A stretch of DNA of 64,000 nt from Streptomyces sp. AC550_RSS872 (GCF_019049285.1 NZ_JAGMUL010000058.1:186001-250000), one strand, 5' to 3'. Shown: positions 45,364 to 54,196, numbered from the stretch's first letter. The notes: generated from the sequence alone by a model not told the origin. Numbers and translations: made by a program.

Positions 45364-45621
45364 TCAGTCCTGCTGCGAGTCCTGGTCGGACCCCTGGTCG
45401 TTCTTCGAGTCCAGATTGGTGGTCGTCGTCGTCGAGGTGGCGGAACTGGTGCCGTGCTTGCCCATTTCGACCACGTGTCCGTCGGCGTCTCGGAAGACAC
45501 CGACTTGTGTGTCCGGGGCGACCGTGACCGTGGTGAACGGCAGCTTCACCGTGTTCGGGTACGGCCCGAGTCGGCGAAGGCCCCAGGGGCGGTGTGCTGC
45601 GGTCCGCGTTGCGGTCTGCAT
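45364..45621 (-). CDS. ATP-grasp-modified RiPP (graspetide) precursor, TgmA-like
   Basis: 85 residues. ATG 45621 is preceded by GGAGGAG at five bases. The leader has the family hallmark PWGLRRLGPYPNT and VKLPFTTVTVAPDTQVGVF; RDADGHVVEMGKHGTSS follows; the core is Thr-rich (TTTTTN) then acidic and Gln-rich (DQGSDQDSQQD), providing the Thr and Asp/Glu side chains that the ligase would join by ester bonds. Its stop is five bases before the tgmB start. The ligase gene is deleted, so this precursor is probably unmodified now unless a ligase acts in trans. Confidence 0.75.
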   Translation of the reverse strand: MQTATRTAAHRPWGLRRLGPYPNTVKLPFTTVTVAPDTQVGVFRDADGHVVEMGKHGTSSATSTTTTTNLDSKNDQGSDQDSQQD

Positions 45622-46005
45622 GGTGCTCCTCCCATACGTAGCGAGTGGTGCAGCAGGTGGCGGCGGGACTCGCTGGGAACGTTGCCCTCGTCGCCGTCCG
45701 CCCGGTGGCGAATGCCGATTCGTAATTTCCCGGGCGGAAGTGTGTGGATTCACGCGGGTGCGAAGCGGTCCTGACGCAGGGCCCTCCAGGACGCGCTCCA
45801 GCAAGCCGACTTCGGGTGCCTGGCCCGCGCGGCGGCGGCGCTCGCGCTGCCACAGGTCTGCTTCCTGCTCGACCATGGCGCGGATCTGGGCCAGCGCATC
45901 GCCGGACTCGACATGCAGACGGACCAGGTCGACCGGGGTAAGGAGGAGGATCACGTCATTCGCGGCGAGTTCCGCCCTGCCGTCGACCAGCCGCAGGGTC
46001 AACAT
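45622..46005 (-). CDS. Small hypothetical protein whose frame has no stop before the RiPP precursor
   Basis: ATG 46005 overlaps the end of the HATPase gene (ATGTTGA). The first about 75 residues look coding: MLTLRLVDGRAELAANDVIL, VESGDALAQIRAMVEQEADL. The frame then becomes Arg/Pro-rich and continues without a stop into the precursor (to 45364), so the natural end is unclear; either it is a fused leader or its own stop has been lost. No family recognised. Confidence 0.4.
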
Positions 46006-46441
46006 GCTGAGGGTTCCTCGACGCGGAGCTCCGCCCAGACGGTCTTGCCCCAGCGGTGCAGGTCGCGTAGCCCATGCACTCCGACATGGCCTCGACGAGG
46101 ACCAGCCCACGGCCTTCCTCAGCGTCTTCGGCCGGGCGACGGTCCATGTCCGGCGGGGTACGGGATTTATCCGTTACGGAAATGCGCACGCGACCGGCGC
46201 CGACCCGGGTCACCCGCACCCGCAGCAGACGACACGACGTGTGTTGCACCGAGTTGGCGACCAGCTCGTCAACGACCAGGACCCCGGAGTCAGCCAGATC
46301 CTCTATCCCCCACGTGTGCAGCGCGGCAGAGACCAGCAGCCGCGCACGACGTGCGGATGCCTCCTCAACGGGCATGGTCTCGGTGTAGCCGGGCGCACCT
46401 TTGGCGGCCGGTCTCGCAGTGGGTCGGGTCATGACGCTCAC
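45999..46441 (-). pseudogene. HATPase_c (RsbW-type) regulator with a C-terminal frameshift
   Basis: GTG 46441 has GAGGAG upstream. The ATPase core is good: RRARLLVSAALHTWGIEDLA, VLVVDELVANSVQHTSCRLL (N-box) and EEGRGLVLVEAMSECMGYA. After MGY the expected end (RDLHRWGKTVWAELRVEEPS) continues in the -1 frame, consistent with one C lost from TACCGCGACC. Total length 443 bases, one short of a multiple of three. Anti-sigma or anti-anti-sigma-type regulator. Could be a sequencing error. Confidence 0.6.
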
Positions 46442-46666
46442 GGGGTTGTCTCCTCGGGGCGTGGTCGGTCCGCCAACGACAGGGGCATGGGCGGGGCTCT
46501 CCTCCTCGCTGCCGGGTTGAAGAGCCTGCGGATCGGTGCCCGGCGGGTGATGATCAGTCAACGCCGGGCGGGTGTATGAGGGAGACCCCGAGAGGTGACC
46601 CCGAGTTGGAGTCACCACGCATGCACGAGGGGTAGCGTCGATGCCCGGTGCACGCGCACGGGGGAG

Positions 46667-47926
46667 ATGACGTATGGACCGCCAGGCTCACATCCGCGAG
46701 CGGTCGTCGCGGGGCTGCTCGACGACAGCCGGTTCCTCGGCGCGTGCGCGGAGCGGGACATGGGTGCGGTGTTCCGGATGCTCAACCATCGCGGTATCAG
46801 CACCCGGCGCATCGCGGCAGCCGTCGACATCACCCAAGGGCGGCTCTATGACTACATGAACGGCAAGAGTCGCGTGGAGAAGCTCGTGATCTTCGAGCAG
46901 ATCGCGGACGCCTTCCACATCCCCGGCCATCTCCTCGGCCTCGCCCGCCGGTCATGGGAGCCTGCCATCGATGCGCAGCCCCAACCGCAACCCCAGCCCG
47001 ACGGGAACGATCTCACGGCTATGGACGCATTCCGGTCTGCCGACCGTCAGACCGGGGGAGGGCGGCTGTACGAGGCCGTCGTCCAGCATTTGAAGGACCG
47101 CGTCGCGCCCCGCCTGGTCGGCCTCTCCAGCGGACATGACGTGTTCGCCGCTGCGGCTGCCCTGACGGAGATGGCGGGCTGGATGGCGCACGACTCCGGC
47201 CAGGATGACCTGGCCCAGGGGCATTTCCAGCGCGCACTTCCGCTTGCTCAGACCTCCGGCGACCTACCCCTGGCTGCACACATCGCCGCATCCAGCAGCC
47301 ACCTCGCCCTCCAGACCGGCGACGTAGCAGGGGCCGCGCACTGGGCTCAGGTAGGGCTCGACCTCGCCGGCCGGGGCCCGAGGATTGCAGCACTGGCATC
47401 TCGACTCCACACCATGCACGCCCGAGCCCTTGCCGTGGCCGATCAGCACACGTTCGCCCATCGCGCCCTCGACCAGGCGCGCCGCAACCTCGACGCCTCC
47501 GCCGACACTGAACACCCTTGGCTGAGCCCTTTCGATCTGGGGCGTCTGGCGAGCGAGGCGGCGCTGATCCTGGTCGACCTCGGCGAGCACGACGCCGCCC
47601 TGGACGCTGCTGAGGAGGCCGTCGCGATGCGGGGCGCCGACCGTACACGCTCCCTCGCGCTGAGCCGGATCACCCTCGTCGACATCCACGTCCGGCGGGG
47701 TGACCTCGACGCCGCCCTGGACGTCGGACACGCCCTGCTCAGCACCAGCCCCACCCTTGGCTCCGTCCGTGTCGTCCGCCAACTCGACCACCTCCGCGCC
47801 ACGCTGGAGCCCCACAGGGCCTACGGGCCGGTGCGGGAGTACCTGGGGAGATTCGACGACGCGCGGAGGGCCAGAATGCTGCTGCTCGCCGATCTCATCC
47901 CGTCCCCGGGAGGCACCCGCATATGA
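46667..47926 (+). CDS. XRE-type regulator with TPR-like C-terminal domain
   Basis: About 419 residues. The N-terminal HTH reads ISTRRIAAAVDITQGRLYDY; the C-terminal 300 residues are helical repeats (ALTEMAGWMAHDSGQDDLAQ, LASRLHTMHARALAVADQHT). Regulators of this build often stand next to graspetide and NUDIX genes in Streptomyces. ATG 46667; the longer frame from 46595 is unlikely. Its stop overlaps the NUDIX start (ATGA), so the pair is one operon, divergent from the HATPase-RiPP genes. Confidence 0.75.
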   Translation: MTYGPPGSHPRAVVAGLLDDSRFLGACAERDMGAVFRMLNHRGISTRRIAAAVDITQGRLYDYMNGKSRVEKLVIFEQIADAFHIPGHLLGLARRSWEPAIDAQPQPQPQPDGNDLTAMDAFRSADRQTGGGRLYEAVVQHLKDRVAPRLVGLSSGHDVFAAAAALTEMAGWMAHDSGQDDLAQGHFQRALPLAQTSGDLPLAAHIAASSSHLALQTGDVAGAAHWAQVGLDLAGRGPRIAALASRLHTMHARALAVADQHTFAHRALDQARRNLDASADTEHPWLSPFDLGRLASEAALILVDLGEHDAALDAAEEAVAMRGADRTRSLALSRITLVDIHVRRGDLDAALDVGHALLSTSPTLGSVRVVRQLDHLRATLEPHRAYGPVREYLGRFDDARRARMLLLADLIPSPGGTRI

Positions 47927-48438
47927 AGCCCACACCCGCCGACCCCGACGCCTGGAACGCCTACCTGGCCGAAGGCAACGCCAAGCAGGCCCGTAAGCGT
48001 GTGGCGGCTGACGTCTTGCTCCGCGACCCCTCGGGGCGAGTACTGCTGGTGAACCCGACCTACAAGCCGGGGTGGGATCTACCGGGTGGCATGGCGGAGG
48101 CGAACGAGCCGCCGGAGAAGACGGTGGTACGTGAGCTGCGCGAGGAGCTGGGCCTGAACGTCGTCGTGCACGGCCTCTTGGTCGTCGACTGGGTGGCGCC
48201 ACACGGGCCGTGGGACGACCAGATCGCGTTCATCTTCGACGGTGGTGTCCTCGACGGGGACGGAGTACTGGAACCTCACGACGAAGAGCTGTCAGCGGCC
48301 GGGTTTTACAGCACGTCCGACGCCGACCGGATGGTGCGGGATCGTATGCGGCGGCGGTTGGCTGCCGCGGTGCGGGCGTTGCGCGAGGAACGGACGGAGT
48401 ACCTGCACGACGGGGACGCGGTCTGGTCCTTCCCTTGA
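47923..48438 (+). CDS. NUDIX hydrolase
   Basis: 171 residues. Full Nudix box: GGMAEANEPPEKTVVRELREELG, here split as GG...E (48083 onward) with REL-REELG at the catalytic helix. It hydrolyses a nucleoside diphosphate linked to another group; substrate unknown. C-terminal helix RMRRRLAAAVRALREERTEY. Overlaps the regulator stop by four bases, so it is translationally coupled to it. Confidence 0.9.
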   Translation: MKPTPADPDAWNAYLAEGNAKQARKRVAADVLLRDPSGRVLLVNPTYKPGWDLPGGMAEANEPPEKTVVRELREELGLNVVVHGLLVVDWVAPHGPWDDQIAFIFDGGVLDGDGVLEPHDEELSAAGFYSTSDADRMVRDRMRRRLAAAVRALREERTEYLHDGDAVWSFP

Positions 48439-48450
48439 GTGGAGCCCTCG

Positions 48451-48716
48451 GGGCGGTTCTCGCGCTGCACATGCTCTACCAGGATCTCTCGCGCCACGTG
48501 TCCATCCAGGTGCTGCTTTTGGGGAAGTGCGGTGGGCTTGCGCTCAACGGCTCCTTCGTCTTGCTTGAGACTGCTGACAACGAACGCTTTGCTTTTGTCG
48601 AGGGACCGGAAACGAGCGTGCTGCACGCCGACGCCGACGGAAACTCGACACGAGCGAGCCGCCGCTCTATACGCGCAAGGACATGATGCTGAGCCCGGAG
48701 ACGGACGTCGACTGAT
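48451..48716 (+). pseudogene. DUF5753 (Scr1-type) regulator C-terminal remnant
   Basis: Frame from about 48451 reads HMLYQDLSRHVSIQVLLLGK, LNGSFVLLETADNERFAFVE and GPETSVLHADADG, the C-terminal half of DUF5753 found in XRE regulators. After this a different frame (EPPLYTRKDMMLSPETDVD, stop 48716) takes over, so the end is composite. DUF5753/DUF397/HATPase pieces normally travel together; several lie in this window. Confidence 0.55.
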
Positions 48717-48830
48717 CAGTCCCGTCACCCGGACGGCCCGGCACACTGGTGGTCGCCACCGTGGGGTGGTGCCTTAAGAACACGTACCCGATCTTGAGCG
48801 CACGCCGACCCCAGCCCAGGAGGCCCCGCG

Positions 48831-49616
48831 ATGCCCCGTACCCCGGCCCGCGCCGCCCTCGCCGCGACGCTCTCCGCAGCCGCTCTGCTGGCCGCGTCCG
48901 CCTGCGACACCGTCGCCGGCCTGGGCAGACCGGTGTCGGCCCCCCGTGGGCAGGCCTCCGCCGCCACCCCCACCACATCGGCGACCCCCGCGGCCGCCCC
49001 CACCCTCACCGCGGCCCAGGCCCAGGCCGCGCTCATCAGCGAGGCCGACCTGGGCGAACCGTGGGTCGCCACCGACGGCTTCGCGACCTGGCGGGAGTCC
49101 ATGCTGAAGGCGAGCACCGAGTCGGCCGACGCGGAGTGCGGAAAGCTGCTCGACGCGCTGTACGCGGAGGAACTCCTCGGCCCGGACGCCACGACGCGCG
49201 CGTCGATCGGCCTGGACGACCTGTACGACGAGGCCCAGCTGCGCTACCAGGTCGTGGCGCACCGGCCAGAGGCCGTGGACGGGACGCTGGCATGGCTCGA
49301 CAGCATGCCGCGCGAGTGCGGCGAGTTCACGGCGACCGCGGGCGACGGGCAGATGACCGTCCAGGTCACCGGGGCCGAGATGCCGGAGGTCGGCGATGCC
49401 CGGCAGGGCCTGCGGCTCGTGCTGCGCGCCGTCTCCGAGTACGACGACGCCCCCGTCCTCATCCTCCATGTCGCCGTCGTCCGCGTGGGCGACGACGCGA
49501 TCGTCCTCACCAACGGCGGCCTCGGCGAGGTACCGGCCGACGCCACCTGGGCGGCCGTCGAACTGGGCGCCCACCGCCTCACCGAGGTCAGGAAGCGGGG
49601 CCGGGCGGAAATCTGA
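48831..49616 (+). CDS. Lipoprotein, possible extracellular sensor domain
   Basis: 261 residues. Signal peptide with a lipobox (SAAALLAASACDTVAGLG), Thr/Ala/Pro linker, then a single alpha/beta domain (LTAAQAQAALISEADLGEPW, APVLILHVAVVRVGDDAIVL) like the PknH-type extracellular sensor family; family assignment moderate. GGAGG six bases upstream of ATG 48831. Alone on its strand; the L7/L12-like gene converges on it. Confidence 0.75.
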   Translation: MPRTPARAALAATLSAAALLAASACDTVAGLGRPVSAPRGQASAATPTTSATPAAAPTLTAAQAQAALISEADLGEPWVATDGFATWRESMLKASTESADAECGKLLDALYAEELLGPDATTRASIGLDDLYDEAQLRYQVVAHRPEAVDGTLAWLDSMPRECGEFTATAGDGQMTVQVTGAEMPEVGDARQGLRLVLRAVSEYDDAPVLILHVAVVRVGDDAIVLTNGGLGEVPADATWAAVELGAHRLTEVRKRGRAEI

Positions 49617-49637
49617 CCCCGAGCGCCAGAGAAAGCG

Positions 49638-49913
49638 CTAACCCAGGCGGTCCACCGCGTCCTTGGCCTCCTTCAGGCCCGCCCCGGTGATCTCCCGGTA
49701 GACCTTGATCGCCTGGACCCTCTTGCCGGTCCGCACGAGCGACACGACCTCGCCCATCCGGGGGTCCTCGCCGTCGAGCCCCAAGTGGTCCAGAACCAGG
49801 TCGAGTTTGCGCTCGACACGGGCAACTCGCTGATCGGCCTGGGAGATCCTGCTCTGGATGGTCATGATGCCCCAGAAGGCGGCGAGCACGAGGAAGAGAA
49901 CCGCTATATCCAT
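49638..49913 (-). CDS. Membrane-anchored ribosomal L7/L12 C-terminal-domain protein
   Basis: 91 residues. Transmembrane helix at the N-terminus (VLFLVLAAFWGIMTIQ), a short coiled-coil (ISQADQRVARVERKLDLVLD), then an L7/L12 CTD: VVSLVRTGKRVQAIKVYREI, TGAGLKEAKDAVDRLG. L7/L12 CTDs bind translation factors; here the domain is tethered to the membrane. Function unknown. Converges with the lipoprotein gene. Confidence 0.8.
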   Translation of the reverse strand: MDIAVLFLVLAAFWGIMTIQSRISQADQRVARVERKLDLVLDHLGLDGEDPRMGEVVSLVRTGKRVQAIKVYREITGAGLKEAKDAVDRLG

Positions 49914-49948
49914 GGTCGGCGATCTTACGTGCCGGGCGCTCCCGCTTC

Positions 49949-50003
49949 GGCTGCTGCTCGGCTGCTGCTCGGCTGCTGCTCGTCGACTGCTCGTCTACTG
50001 CTC
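49949..50003. repeat. Five 11-bp tandem repeats
   Basis: Three exact GGCTGCTGCTC units (49949-49981) and two diverged ones (GTCGACTGCTC, GTCTACTGCTC). They overlap the stop codon of the GAF-ANTAR gene and fill the spacer to the L7/L12-like gene. Confidence 0.7.
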
Positions 50004-50738
50004 GTCGAACCGCAACCGGTGCTCCACCACGTCCCGCGCCACGTCCACCGCCGTCCGCGCCTGCGCGAACGCGTGGGCCCGCAGCCGTGCCAGCGCCTCG
50101 TCCGTGCCGACGCCGAGCTGGGCCATGATCATTCCGGTGGCCTGGTAGACCTGGTCCTGGTCGGTGGCGAGGCCGCTCAGCCACTGTTCGTCCCCCGGGT
50201 CGCCCGCCTCCTCCACGCGCGGCAGCGCCATCAGCGCCACGGTCATCATCCCGGCCACCACCCGCGCCGTCCGCAGGTCCCGGTCGGTGAGGTCGCCAGG
50301 GGTGTCGCGGTAGAGGTCGAGGGTGCCCACGCACACCGTGTCGTTGCCGAGCGGCATCGAGTAAACCGCCCGTACGCCGACGGCCGTGGCCTGCTGAGCG
50401 AAGACCGGCCAGCGCAGGACGTCCTGCCCGGACGTCAGATCGCAGGCGAGCACGGGGGCTCCGCTCTCCGCGGCGGACTGGCAGGGCCCGTCGCCCAGGG
50501 TGGCCTGGATCTCGGTCACATATGCGGCCTGCGCACTGCTCGCGCCCAGTTGTACGGGCATGCCGTCGCTGCGCAGAGACACGCTCGCGCCGGTCACGGG
50601 CAGCAGCTCCACGGCGACATCGCACAGCCGCGCCGGGATCTCGCCGGGTCCGCCACCGCGTACGTCTTCGGCGACGGCGTCGGCGGCACCGGCTCGCTCT
50701 CGTCCCCGCTCGTCACGACGATCGTCTTTGGGCCGCAC
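49995..50738 (-). CDS. GAF-ANTAR transcription antitermination regulator
   Basis: 247 residues. A GAF sensor domain (about 30-170: VQLGASSAQAAYVTEIQATL, SMPLGNDTVCVGTLDLYRDT) and a C-terminal ANTAR RNA-binding domain (VYQATGMIMAQLGVGTDEAL, HAFAQARTAVDVARDVVEHR). Binds nascent-RNA stem loops to prevent termination. GTG 50738. Target transcripts not visible here. Tandem repeats overlap the 3' end. Confidence 0.88.
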   Translation of the reverse strand: MRPKDDRRDERGRERAGAADAVAEDVRGGGPGEIPARLCDVAVELLPVTGASVSLRSDGMPVQLGASSAQAAYVTEIQATLGDGPCQSAAESGAPVLACDLTSGQDVLRWPVFAQQATAVGVRAVYSMPLGNDTVCVGTLDLYRDTPGDLTDRDLRTARVVAGMMTVALMALPRVEEAGDPGDEQWLSGLATDQDQVYQATGMIMAQLGVGTDEALARLRAHAFAQARTAVDVARDVVEHRLRFDEQ

Positions 50739-50888
50739 GGCAGCCTCCTCATCACGAGAGCGGCCTGCTGATTCCGGCGGACCAACGACCCCTCAACCGC
50801 TCGCCCCGGACGACGCCCGACTACCCGTGAGCCGCACCTCAAAACCCCGGCCATTCCCCAGCGCGGTGTCCCCGTCGTCATGGCATTC

Positions 50889-51662
50889 CTAGCGGAGCGC
50901 CTCGTAGGGGTTCGCCGGCTGCGCGATCCGCCGCACCCCGGTGGCGTCCAGCACCGGCGGCCAGGCCTCGTCCGTACCCAGCTCGCCCTCGGGGTGCCAG
51001 GTGCCGGTGACGGTGACCCAGGCGTCGGCGGGCGGTGCGTCGGCGTCGGCGTTGCGGATCTCGACCTTGCTGGTGGTGGCGTCGGCGGCACAGCAGGCGA
51101 CGAGGAGACGGGTGACGTACCAGGTGCCGTCGGCGTCGCGGGTGACGAAGCCGGTCAGCCGGACCGTGCGTCCCGCCAGCGACCGTCCGCTGTCGTAGAC
51201 CGCCCGCGAACCGAACTCCGCCAGCGTCAGCTCCAGCGGGTTCCCGGCCGGCAGCGCGGGGAAGTCCCCGATCCCCTGCGCCGCGCGCTGCGCCGCCTCA
51301 CGTTCGGCACTGTAGGAGCCGAGGGCTGGGGGCGGGAAGAGGAGGAGGGCGAGGGCGGGGAGGGTGAGGAGCCAGGCGATACGGGGGTTGTGGGTGTGGC
51401 TGTGACTCTGACCGTGCTCTTCCACGTGCCCGTGCCCGGCGTCCTCCGGCCGTTCCTGTTCCCCTTCCCGTTCCCCTCCTCGTCCCGGTCCGCGTACGGC
51501 CGCTGCCAGCACCCCCAGCCCCACCAGCACGCATCCGGACACCACCAGATACGGCCGCAGCGCCGGCTGCACATAGCGCAGGTACAGCTCGCTGAAGAGG
51601 GAGATCCGCAGGATCGCCGCGCCCGTCAGGAGCAGCAGCGCCGCCGGCCCGTACCGCCTCAC
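50889..51662 (-). CDS. TIGR03943-type membrane protein, partner of the adjacent permease
   Basis: About 257 residues. Two hydrophobic helices at the start, a Gly/Glu/His-rich loop (EEHGQSHSHTHN, possible metal binding), a third helix (IAWLLTLPALALLLFPPPAL), then a soluble domain with LTGFVTRDADGTWYVTRLLV and ACCAADATTSKVEI. The GxVT...R...CCxAD pattern is the family's. GTG 51662 overlaps the permease stop (GTGA); GTG 51674 is possible. The pair is found together in many actinobacteria and may handle metals. Confidence 0.8.
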   Translation of the reverse strand: MRRYGPAALLLLTGAAILRISLFSELYLRYVQPALRPYLVVSGCVLVGLGVLAAAVRGPGRGGEREGEQERPEDAGHGHVEEHGQSHSHTHNPRIAWLLTLPALALLLFPPPALGSYSAEREAAQRAAQGIGDFPALPAGNPLELTLAEFGSRAVYDSGRSLAGRTVRLTGFVTRDADGTWYVTRLLVACCAADATTSKVEIRNADADAPPADAWVTVTGTWHPEGELGTDEAWPPVLDATGVRRIAQPANPYEALR

Positions 51663-52666
51663 AGCAGCCACCATCCCGCGAGCACGCTGCTCACCACGGC
51701 CACGACCCAGGTCACGGACGAGAAGCGCAGGGCGAAGGACCGGCCGAACGTGCCCGCCTGGAGGGCGATCAGTTTCAGGTCCACCATCGGGCCGACCACC
51801 ATGAACGCCAGGCGTGCGGTCGGTGAGAAGCCGCTCAGGGAGGCGGCGACGAACGCGTCCGCCTCACTGCACACGCACAGGACGACGGCGAGGAGCGCCA
51901 GCAGCAGTACCGACAGCCACACCGACCCGGTGAAGAGATCCAGCACAGACCTCGGTACGACGATGTCGAAGGTCGCCGCGGCTGCCGCACCGAGGACGAG
52001 GAAGCCTCCCGCGTGCAGGAAGTCGTGCTGCAACCCGGCGGTGAAGGCACGCAGGCCGCTGCCGTCCTCGGCATCGCCGTGCCGTTTCGGCGGCCGTAGC
52101 CACTCCTCCCGCCCGAACCGGGCCCACAGCCAGCCCATCACCACCGCCGTGGCCAGGGAGGCGACGAGCCGGGCGAGGACCATCCTGGGCTGCCCGGGGA
52201 AGGCGACGGAGGTGGCGACCAGGACGACCGGGTTGATGGCGGGGGCGGAGAGGAGGAAGGCGAGGGCGGCCGCGGGGGCGACGCCGCGTCGCATCAGGCT
52301 CCCGGCGACCGGCACGGACGCGCACTCGCACCCGGGCAGGACGACGCCGGCCGCCCCGGCGACGGGTACGGCGAGCGCCTGGTTGCGGGGCAGCAGGCGA
52401 CTGAAGACCTTCTCCGGTACGAAGGCCCCGATCGCCGCCGAGACGACCGTGCCGAGCAGCAGGAACGGCACGCCCTGCACCGCGATGGCCGTGAAGACGG
52501 TCCACCAGGCGGCGACGGGCGGGGTGTAGAGGTCGAGCGCGAGCATCGGTCCGAGGACGGAGACGACCGTGGTGATGGCGAGGAGCGCGGTGCCGCCGAC
52601 GACGGCGTACACGAGAGCGCGTACGGCGACGCGCAGTCCGTCGACCACGGTCCGCTGGTTGTGCAC
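51659..52666 (-). CDS. YraQ/DUF318-family permease
   Basis: 335 residues with eight or so membrane helices. Conserved motifs VLPGCECASVPVAGSLMRRG and FLLSAPAINPVVLVATSVAF, and the second half repeats CVCSEADAFVAASLSGFSP and MVVGPMVDLKLIAL. Cys residues in GCECAS and CVCSEA could be metal ligands. Transport or metal-related; substrate unknown. ATG or GTG start at 52666. First gene of a two-gene operon. Confidence 0.85.
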   Translation of the reverse strand: MHNQRTVVDGLRVAVRALVYAVVGGTALLAITTVVSVLGPMLALDLYTPPVAAWWTVFTAIAVQGVPFLLLGTVVSAAIGAFVPEKVFSRLLPRNQALAVPVAGAAGVVLPGCECASVPVAGSLMRRGVAPAAALAFLLSAPAINPVVLVATSVAFPGQPRMVLARLVASLATAVVMGWLWARFGREEWLRPPKRHGDAEDGSGLRAFTAGLQHDFLHAGGFLVLGAAAAATFDIVVPRSVLDLFTGSVWLSVLLLALLAVVLCVCSEADAFVAASLSGFSPTARLAFMVVGPMVDLKLIALQAGTFGRSFALRFSSVTWVVAVVSSVLAGWWLL

Positions 52667-52754
52667 GCGCCTGTCCCCACCTGTCCGAACCGTTCGAATG
52701 CCCCCCGCCCCCGCGCAGGCTAACCGGTCCGAGCTGTGCCCGGCCTTGGATTCC

Positions 52755-54122
52755 TCACAGAGGAGGCTGTGCGGGGGCCGGACCCAGGGTCGTGGTGCCC
52801 GGGGCCGTGCGGTGGCCCAGCCCGGTGCGGTACGCGTCCAGGGCCGCCTCCACCCGGCCCGTGCGGCGCAGGAGGTCGCCGAGCAGCCGGCACAGGTCGG
52901 CCAGGTCGCCGGCCGCGCCCGCGCGTTCCAGGAGGCTGAGGGCGCGGACGTAGTGCTCCTCGGCGGTCTCGGTGTCGCGGGTGTCCTCGGCGATGATGCC
53001 GAGGAGGCGGTGGGCGGCGGCGGCGTGGAGGGCGCCGCGTTCGGGGCCTAGGGCGAATCCGGCCCTCGGGTCGCTGAGGACCTCGTGGAGGAGGGCACCG
53101 GCCTCGTCGGACTTGCCGCGCCGGTGCAGTACGTCGGCGAGTTCGACGGTGACCTGGCTGGTGTAGAGGGCGGCGCGCCGGGCGGTGAGCATGGCCCGGG
53201 CCTCGCGCAGTTCCCCCTCGGCGCTCGCCAGGTCGCCCCTCTGGGCGTGGACGTAGCCGCGCATCCAGTGGCAGTTGGCGAGTTCGGTACGGATCTGGAG
53301 CTGCCGGTACAGCTCGGCGGCCTTGGCGAGGGAGGCGTCGGCCTCGGCTGCACGGCCCTCGGCGAGGAGGGTGCGGGCGACGGACCGGTGCATACGGGCG
53401 ACCAGGGCCGGGTCGCCCGCCTGCGGGGCGAGGGCGAGGGCGTACTCGGCGGCCTGGGCGGCGCGGGCGTGGGCGCCCATGTCCATGTAGGGGCCGATGA
53501 CGCCGGCGTAGAGCAGGAGGAGGGCGTCGGGGTCGTGCAGTCCGCCCCGGTTGAGCTCGTCGAGGGTGGACTCCAACAGGTAGACGGCGTAACGGAGTTC
53601 ACCGGCGAGGTAGTGGGAGACCGCTCTGCCGCGCAGGGCCGGGACGCGGGCGGGGAGGGGGGCGTCGGCTTCGGTGAGGACCTGCTCTGCCTGCTCGAAG
53701 TGGCGCCTGGCCGCGGTGAGTTCGCCTATCTCGATGGCGCACTCGCCAAGCCCGAGCAGCGCCGCCGCCCGCTCCTCGCCGAACCCGTGTCCCTCCGCCT
53801 CCGCGAGCAGCGCGGTGTACTGCTCGGCCGCCGCCTCGGCGTCGCCGGTGGCGAGGGCGCGGTGGGCCTCGGTCAGCCGCAGCCGCAGGTCCGTGACGAG
53901 GTGCGCGGGGCGCCCGGTGGCGAGTTCCTCGAAGGCGACCCCCAGTCGGCCGGCGATGTGCCGGAGCGCGTCGTCGGAGGCGCGGACGCGGCCCGCCTCC
54001 AGGGTGGAGATGTAGGCGGGGGTGTAGGCCGGCTCCGCCAACTGCTTCTGCGTCAGCCCCCGGTCGGCCCGCAGCCGCTGCACTCTTCGCCCGATGGTCC
54101 CCGGGTCGTCACGGTCCGACAT
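52755..54122 (-). CDS. XRE-family regulator with tetratricopeptide repeats
   Basis: 455 residues. HTH_XRE at the N-terminus (VQRLRADRGLTQKQLAEPAY, TPAYISTLEAGRVRASDDAL), then about nine TPR-like helical pairs (AALLGLGECAIEIGELTAAR, RMHRSVARTLLAEGRAAEAD and so on). This is the build of peptide-responsive regulators (RRNPP-like) and many Streptomyces XRE-TPR proteins. Note: the residue after AE in the HTH is P where A is usual. It is divergent from a 56-residue secreted-type peptide with an inverted repeat between them. Confidence 0.88.
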   Translation of the reverse strand: MSDRDDPGTIGRRVQRLRADRGLTQKQLAEPAYTPAYISTLEAGRVRASDDALRHIAGRLGVAFEELATGRPAHLVTDLRLRLTEAHRALATGDAEAAAEQYTALLAEAEGHGFGEERAAALLGLGECAIEIGELTAARRHFEQAEQVLTEADAPLPARVPALRGRAVSHYLAGELRYAVYLLESTLDELNRGGLHDPDALLLLYAGVIGPYMDMGAHARAAQAAEYALALAPQAGDPALVARMHRSVARTLLAEGRAAEADASLAKAAELYRQLQIRTELANCHWMRGYVHAQRGDLASAEGELREARAMLTARRAALYTSQVTVELADVLHRRGKSDEAGALLHEVLSDPRAGFALGPERGALHAAAAHRLLGIIAEDTRDTETAEEHYVRALSLLERAGAAGDLADLCRLLGDLLRRTGRVEAALDAYRTGLGHRTAPGTTTLGPAPAQPPL

Positions 54123-54175
54123 CGCCCAACTCCCCCTGTGCCTCTTGCCGTTCGCGACCGACCACCCCTACGTTA

Positions 54176-54196
54176 AACCACGTATTAAACGTGGTT
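54176..54196. promoter_or_regulatory. Inverted repeat between the TPR regulator and the small peptide
   Basis: AACCACG-N7-CGTGGTT, flanked further out by GTTAA...TTAAC, AT-rich spacer TATTAAA. It lies 54 bases upstream of the regulator start and 26 bases upstream of the peptide start; a likely operator for the XRE protein. Confidence 0.7.

Noticed and set aside
45233..45500. Intact 385-residue methyltransferase starting at 45500
   Set aside because: The first about 70 residues of that frame are the RiPP precursor and tgmB start read in a wrong frame; the true N-terminus is deleted.
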